NCBI RefSeq assembly: GCF_000374365.1
Contig: NZ_KB894136.1
Location: forward strand, 1-64,000
Source of the DNA: Bacteroides gallinarum DSM 18171 = JCM 13658
Lineage (GTDB): Bacteria > Bacteroidota > Bacteroidia > Bacteroidales > Bacteroidaceae
DNA length: 64,000 nucleotides
Direction: 5' to 3'
Part shown: one piece after another, positions 59,411 through 64,000 of the stretch
How the letters are laid out: each line of letters begins with the position of its first letter
How positions within the stretch are numbered: position 1 is the first letter of the stretch
Notes under the pieces: model-generated
Seen by the model: only the letters and a program-made list of their open reading frames with translations
Databases searched by the model: none
Told to the model about the DNA's origin: nothing
Position numbers and translations under genes: made by a program

Positions 59411-60901
59411 TTATAGATTAGGATTTGCATTCGTTTCCTTTTCGGGGATAGCGTATAAATAATACACGCTGTTGGGTACGAACTTCGTTCCGTCGGGGAA
59501 CGAAGTAAACCAGTGGCCTTCGGGATTATACTCCTTATAAGTACCGTCCTGCTGCCAGCAATCATATTTCTGCTCCGCCTCTTCCTTTGTCAACGGTACA
59601 CGCTCCACGGAACGTTGGGTACGCAAGATATCGGTAATGCCGAATCCTTCTCCCCACAACTCGCGGCGGCGTTCCAGCAGAATATCATCTATAAGCCGGT
59701 CTTGTGTCTTGCCTGTCAGGTCGTAGTCGGCAAGCCCGCGGGCATTGCGCAATGTGTTCAGAGGTTTCACCGCTTCTCCCGGCCGGCCGTCACGCGCCAA
59801 TGCTTCCGCCGCTATCAAATACATCTCGGCAGAACGCATCACAACGATGTCTCCGGTCTGGTCGGCACGGATGCGGAACTTGCGATAACCCAAATATCCC
59901 TCACGCATCCACTGGAACAGTTCCAAGCGGATATCGCCTGTCTCGAAGGTATCTTTAAAATGCGGGTCTGCCATAAAGCTGTTATAAGCATCGGGGGTCA
60001 CTACATCGATATAATAGAAATTGTAGCTGGCATCGGACTGGCTTACGGACTGGGGATGTCCCCACATCCATTCGGTATTAGACACATCGTTAAAGCCCAT
60101 GTAAGTCTTGGCATCCGTCATCAAGGTATATCCCTTTGCCGCTTCGAGCGCAGCCTCGGCAGCTTTGCTCCACTGCCCGGTAAGTAAATACGCACGTGCC
60201 AACAACCCGTCGACGACACTCGAATCGGGCTTGAACTTAGCCTTGTCATCCGGGCGGACATAACCCGCGAGCAGCTCCTTAGCCTTATTCAAGTCTTTAA
60301 ATATCTGTGTGTACAGTTCGTCCAAAGTAGCCTTGCTTCCGGGTTTCGTTGTAGAAGAGGCGGGTTCCGTATAGAGCGGGACAGCCGTTGCAGCAGGGTC
60401 TTTTAAATAAGTGAACTGATAATGCTGTACCAGATGAAGATAACAGAAAGCCCGCAGAGCATAAGCCTGCCCCTGGGAATAACGGAAATCGGCTGTATCA
60501 TCATCGCCGGTAGCAGTAATGGAAATGGCTGTGTTACAGTTATCAATGGTCTTATACATCAGATACCAGGCAAATGCTGTACGGTTATTGGCGGGCATCA
60601 CCACATCATTGAACTGATAAGAAGAATTGAAACCGTACATAGGGCGCGACACGACATCGTTCGCCATCATATCGTCCTGCAACATCAGGGCGCGATAGCC
60701 GATATTGGCATACGTGCTGCTGTACTCGAACAGATTATACCATGCACCATTGAATATACGCCCTGCATTGGAAGGTACGGGAACGATACCCGAATCTACG
60801 GAATCCGTAGGTTTATGGTCGAGGAAGTCTCCACTGCATGAAGCCATGAACAATAATAATCCGGCAGTGAAGAACGCTATATTTTTAATTGAAGTATTCA
60901 T
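59411..60901 (-). CDS. SusD/RagB-type outer-membrane lipoprotein
   Basis: A 496-residue surface lipoprotein (FMASC lipobox) followed by FLDHKPTDSVD, as in RagB/SusD proteins. TPR-like helical segments (QGQAYALRAFCYLHLVQ, LLARAYLLTGQWSKAAEAA) and the C-terminal LNTLRNARGL and LLERRRELWGEGF motif are typical. It caps the SusC barrel and captures ligands, which may be glycans or peptides. It follows the partner susC by 26 bp and is ended by the hairpin at 59367-59396. Confidence 0.92.
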   Translation of the reverse strand: MNTSIKNIAFFTAGLLLFMASCSGDFLDHKPTDSVDSGIVPVPSNAGRIFNGAWYNLFEYSSTYANIGYRALMLQDDMMANDVVSRPMYGFNSSYQFNDVVMPANNRTAFAWYLMYKTIDNCNTAISITATGDDDTADFRYSQGQAYALRAFCYLHLVQHYQFTYLKDPAATAVPLYTEPASSTTKPGSKATLDELYTQIFKDLNKAKELLAGYVRPDDKAKFKPDSSVVDGLLARAYLLTGQWSKAAEAALEAAKGYTLMTDAKTYMGFNDVSNTEWMWGHPQSVSQSDASYNFYYIDVVTPDAYNSFMADPHFKDTFETGDIRLELFQWMREGYLGYRKFRIRADQTGDIVVMRSAEMYLIAAEALARDGRPGEAVKPLNTLRNARGLADYDLTGKTQDRLIDDILLERRRELWGEGFGITDILRTQRSVERVPLTKEEAEQKYDCWQQDGTYKEYNPEGHWFTSFPDGTKFVPNSVYYLYAIPEKETNANPNL

Positions 60902-60927
60902 ATGGATAGCAATTGATAATTGACGAT

Positions 60928-63900
60928 TTAAAATGAAACATTAATTCCGCCGGAAATGGAGCGCATGGCAGGATAGCGATAGTAAGTCAATCCTGTAATC
61001 CCCTGCTCCGGGTCCATTCCCTGGTTTTTCGAGAAGGTCAGCAGGTTATCCGCCTGTACAAAGAGTTGCAGGCTATTCAGGCTGATTTTCTTTATCAACG
61101 GTTGCGGGAAGTTATAGGCCAGTGTGATATTCTTCATCCGGAGGTAAGAGTTGTTGAACAAGTTACGGGTGGAATTGGAGTTCCAGCTATTGGACACCGT
61201 TTTCAAGGCAGGCACGTCTGTATCACGATTCTCCGGCGTCCACCGCTTCAACATCTCGGTAGACCAGGCACGTCCGGGATTGCTGCCATTGCTCCATAAC
61301 ATCGTTATATCGCGGTCTACGATATAACCGCCGATACTGTATGCGAAGATTGCCGACAACTCGAAACCTTTGTAGGAAAACGCGGTGTTGAATCCGCCGT
61401 AGACTTTAGGCAGGGAGGATTTATTTACGTAATAATAATCCGCCTGGGCATAATCATTGGTAACGGTACGCCCGGTGATATTACCTTGCGCATCCCTTAC
61501 ATTCTTATACCACAGCGGGTCGCCGTTATCAGGGTTTACTCCAGCCCACTCACGCAGGTAGAAATCATATACCGACCGCCCCACTTTCAGGCGGGTAACT
61601 CCTGTTACGGGCATATCGTCCAACGGAAGGTCGGTCACGACATTTTTATAGTGCGTAAGGTTGACCCCCATACGCCACACAAAATCGCGGGTATGGATAA
61701 GCGTGCCTTTAAGGTCTATCTCAAAACCCGTATTTTTCAACGCGCCTATGTTTTCGTCCACTGAAGCATACCCCAGGGAAGTTGCCAAAGGACGGGAATA
61801 CAGCAGGTCTTTGGAGCGGCGCTGGAAGAAGTCGAACGAACCGGAGAAACGGTTGTCGAACAATGAGAAGTCAATGCCGACATTGAGGTTAAGGTTAGTT
61901 TCCCATTTTAAGTCGGGCGTTGCAAGACGGTCGGATACCAGGGCATTCTCGCCTGCCTGCGAAACAATAGAATACAGTCCGCTGCTGGCATAGTAAGTAC
62001 CCAGGTTATCATTGCCCTGCGCTCCATAACTGGCTTTCAAAGTCAAGGCGGAAAGCCAATCAGCAGTACCCTGCATAAACTCCTCGCGGTCTATGCGCCA
62101 CGAGGCTCCCAGCGACCAGAAATTGCCCCAACGCGTACCCGATGCGAAACGTGAGGAACCGTCGCGGCGATAGGAAGCGGAGAAGAAGTACCTGTTCCGG
62201 TAGTCGTACTGGGCATTGATAAAATATCCCAGCAATGAATAATCGATACGATAGCCCGTACCCGCAGTAACGAGCGAACCGACAGCCAGTTCGGGCATAT
62301 CGGGAACCGCCATATTGCTACGGGATGCCTGCAATACATCATAACGGTAAGAGTAAGCCTCTTGTCCGGCAAGAATATTGAAATGGTGCTCGCCCATAGT
62401 CTTATCGTAAGTTACGATATTATTCCACGTCCAGGAGAAAGTACGGGTATAATCGCGGCTCGCCCCGCCGCCCGTATTGACGGCAGGCCCTATCTTGGGG
62501 TTGGTATAATCCAATGTATTGTAATCTATCAGGTCGAAGTTGAAACTGGTCTTGAACTTGAGCCCTTCCATTAAAGTGGCCTCGAGAAAGGTACGCCCCG
62601 AAAATTCATCCCGCATACGTTCGGATTTATCATTGGGCAAGGTTGCAGGTAAGTTCCAGTTAGCCATAGAGCCCGACGGACGGTACGAACCGAAATCGTA
62701 AATCCGCCGACCTTCCGAATCGAGCTTGTATGTACCGTCGGCGTTCATCTCATATATAGGATAAAAATCAGCCATTAAACGTCCGGCATTAATCACGTTA
62801 CTTGTCTTGGTATCGGACGAAACGGGATAGTTCTGTATAGAGTGGGCGTAGCTCATATTCACACCGCCACGCAACCAGCGGTTTATCTCGCTCGAGATAT
62901 TAGACCGCAGGTTGAAACGTTGATAGCCGGATTCGAGGGCGATACCCTTGTCATTCAGATAACCTGCCGAGAAATAGTATTGGTTTGTCTTCCCTCCGCC
63001 GGAAACATTCAGCCCGATTTCCGTACGAAGCGCCTGCTGCTCCATTTCCTTCTGCCAATCTACATTCCAAAGCGGAGTGGCTCCGGCAACCAGCTTACCG
63101 TCCGTACCTACCGGTTGCGGATAATCGGGACCATAAGGATTAGGCCCGCCGCCCATTAACTTACCGACCAAATCCTTCGAAGCTTGTGCGGCGGCGGTCT
63201 GCGGGGTATATTTATCCGTATTCAAAGCATACTGATTGCGCAATGCTTCCCAATAAAGCTCGAAATACTGGTCTGTACCGATACGGTCGTAATCACGGAC
63301 AGCCCGGTTGGAACCGCCGAAGCTGGCATTGATACTGACCGTTGTCCTCGAATCCGTTTGCCCTTGCTTAGTGGTTATGATAATTACGCCGTTGGCTCCG
63401 CGAGAGCCGTAAAGAGCAGCCGAAGCAGCATCTTTCAGGACTGTCAGCGAAGCGATATCTTCGGGATTGATAGAATTGATACTGCCGTCGAAAGGCACAC
63501 CGTCCACCACATAAAGCGGGGCGCTCGACGCATTGATAGACCCGATGCCACGGATACGTATCTCGGCATCCGTTCCCGGCTGCCCGCTGGGAGCGCTTGC
63601 CTGAAGCCCGGACACCGTACCTTCAAGCGCCCGCGACACATTGGATACTTGCATCTTTGCAATTTCACTCCCTTTCACGGTAGAAGCCGCTCCGGTAAAA
63701 CTATACTTCTTTGCAGTAGCGTAAGCCACTACCATTACTTCGTCCAGTTGCTCGCTATCCGGAACCAGCTCGGCATGGACGACCGGGCGTCCGTCCACCT
63801 TCTGCTCGAGGGTTTTCAACCCGATAAAGCTAAAGACCAGCGTAGCATCTGCCGGTACGGTAAGTGTATATTTACCGTCGACGTCGGTCACTGTTCCGTT

Positions 63901-64000
63901 ATGGGTTCCTTTTACCAATACCGATGCTCCCGGCAAAGGTTCTCCTTCCGAAGTTACGACCCCCGACACACGGATATCACCACTCGCAGCGGCATATAGC
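60928..64000 (-). CDS. SusC/RagA-type TonB-dependent transporter (N-terminus cut by window edge)
   Basis: The visible part is about 1024 residues and the frame stays open to the right edge, so the signal peptide is missing. A carboxypeptidase-regulatory-like domain (VSGVVTSEGEPLPGASVLVKG) is followed by the plug with VSRALEGTVSGLQ, IRIRGIGSINASSAPLYVVDG and DAASAALYGSRGANGVIIITTK, then a 22-strand barrel ending SISGGINVSF. It imports large nutrients with its SusD partner (59411-60901) using TonB energy. The first in-frame GTG at 63969 is not the true start, because sense codons continue upstream (reading LYAAASGDIR). Confidence 0.94.
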   Translation of the reverse strand, partial: LYAAASGDIRVSGVVTSEGEPLPGASVLVKGTHNGTVTDVDGKYTLTVPADATLVFSFIGLKTLEQKVDGRPVVHAELVPDSEQLDEVMVVAYATAKKYSFTGAASTVKGSEIAKMQVSNVSRALEGTVSGLQASAPSGQPGTDAEIRIRGIGSINASSAPLYVVDGVPFDGSINSINPEDIASLTVLKDAASAALYGSRGANGVIIITTKQGQTDSRTTVSINASFGGSNRAVRDYDRIGTDQYFELYWEALRNQYALNTDKYTPQTAAAQASKDLVGKLMGGGPNPYGPDYPQPVGTDGKLVAGATPLWNVDWQKEMEQQALRTEIGLNVSGGGKTNQYYFSAGYLNDKGIALESGYQRFNLRSNISSEINRWLRGGVNMSYAHSIQNYPVSSDTKTSNVINAGRLMADFYPIYEMNADGTYKLDSEGRRIYDFGSYRPSGSMANWNLPATLPNDKSERMRDEFSGRTFLEATLMEGLKFKTSFNFDLIDYNTLDYTNPKIGPAVNTGGGASRDYTRTFSWTWNNIVTYDKTMGEHHFNILAGQEAYSYRYDVLQASRSNMAVPDMPELAVGSLVTAGTGYRIDYSLLGYFINAQYDYRNRYFFSASYRRDGSSRFASGTRWGNFWSLGASWRIDREEFMQGTADWLSALTLKASYGAQGNDNLGTYYASSGLYSIVSQAGENALVSDRLATPDLKWETNLNLNVGIDFSLFDNRFSGSFDFFQRRSKDLLYSRPLATSLGYASVDENIGALKNTGFEIDLKGTLIHTRDFVWRMGVNLTHYKNVVTDLPLDDMPVTGVTRLKVGRSVYDFYLREWAGVNPDNGDPLWYKNVRDAQGNITGRTVTNDYAQADYYYVNKSSLPKVYGGFNTAFSYKGFELSAIFAYSIGGYIVDRDITMLWSNGSNPGRAWSTEMLKRWTPENRDTDVPALKTVSNSWNSNSTRNLFNNSYLRMKNITLAYNFPQPLIKKISLNSLQLFVQADNLLTFSKNQGMDPEQGITGLTYYRYPAMRSISGGINVSF

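Noticed and set aside
1..64000. tRNA, rRNA, tmRNA or riboswitch genes
   Set aside because: I looked through all intergenic stretches and saw no cloverleaf, CCA-ended tRNA or known riboswitch core; a covariance-model search could still find small RNAs.

Overview
The window is chromosomal DNA of a Bacteroidales bacterium, probably Bacteroides or a close relative. The evidence is SusC/SusD-type genes, HmuY/HmuR haem uptake, BACON and DUF4493/PCMD surface lipoproteins, meso-diaminopimelate dehydrogenase, and many intergenic -7 boxes of the Bacteroides type (TAnnTTTG), several with a TTTG-like -33 box about 20 bp upstream. Base composition looks close to 50% GC by eye. No rRNA, tRNA or CRISPR array was seen.

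Layout. 1-298: edge fragment of an insertion sequence. 386-5230 (-): a very large helicase with an exonuclease-like domain, a RecQ core and a UvrD core. 5309-5482: tandem 22-bp palindromic repeats. 5575-8296 (-): yicC, gmk, a small membrane protein, nadD and a Cys-rich small protein. 8391-15536 (+): tsaB, DUF4290, murA, rimM, an M23 peptidase, dxr and rseP. This run serves tRNA modification, cell wall, ribosome maturation, isoprenoids and envelope proteolysis. A small palindromic MITE-like element separates it from ddh (-). Then come ruvA and a hypothetical gene (+), and an M24 peptidase (-).

19732-28682 (-) is a complete hmuYRSTUV haem operon: haem lipoprotein, TonB receptor, giant CobN-like HmuS and three inner-membrane components. 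gdhA (-) follows. Divergent from it is a 989-residue protein with two receiver-like domains and a PPDK-type PEP/pyruvate-binding region.

33688-45409 (+) is an eight-gene operon with five DUF4493-type lipoproteins (three also carrying PCMD), a further PCMD lipoprotein and two paralogous outer-membrane barrels. Its function is unknown and it is the best candidate for an undescribed surface system in the window.

45567-54885 holds two metallophosphoesterases, menA, rfbB and rfbA, then polyphosphate kinase followed by a Pit-type phosphate transporter with a PhoU-like tail. The transporter has an 11-bp-phased triple direct repeat upstream that resembles a Pho box. 55135-64000 has a CCA-adding enzyme, a small lipoprotein, a BACON/M64 peptidase, and a SusD/SusC pair whose susC runs off the right edge.

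Intergenic DNA is rich in structure. There are terminators, a family of long inverted repeats beginning CCGCAGAT, nested inverted repeats before murA, an AT-rich tandem repeat before dxr, and two places where the start region of a gene was tandemly duplicated so that a mini-ORF now precedes it.
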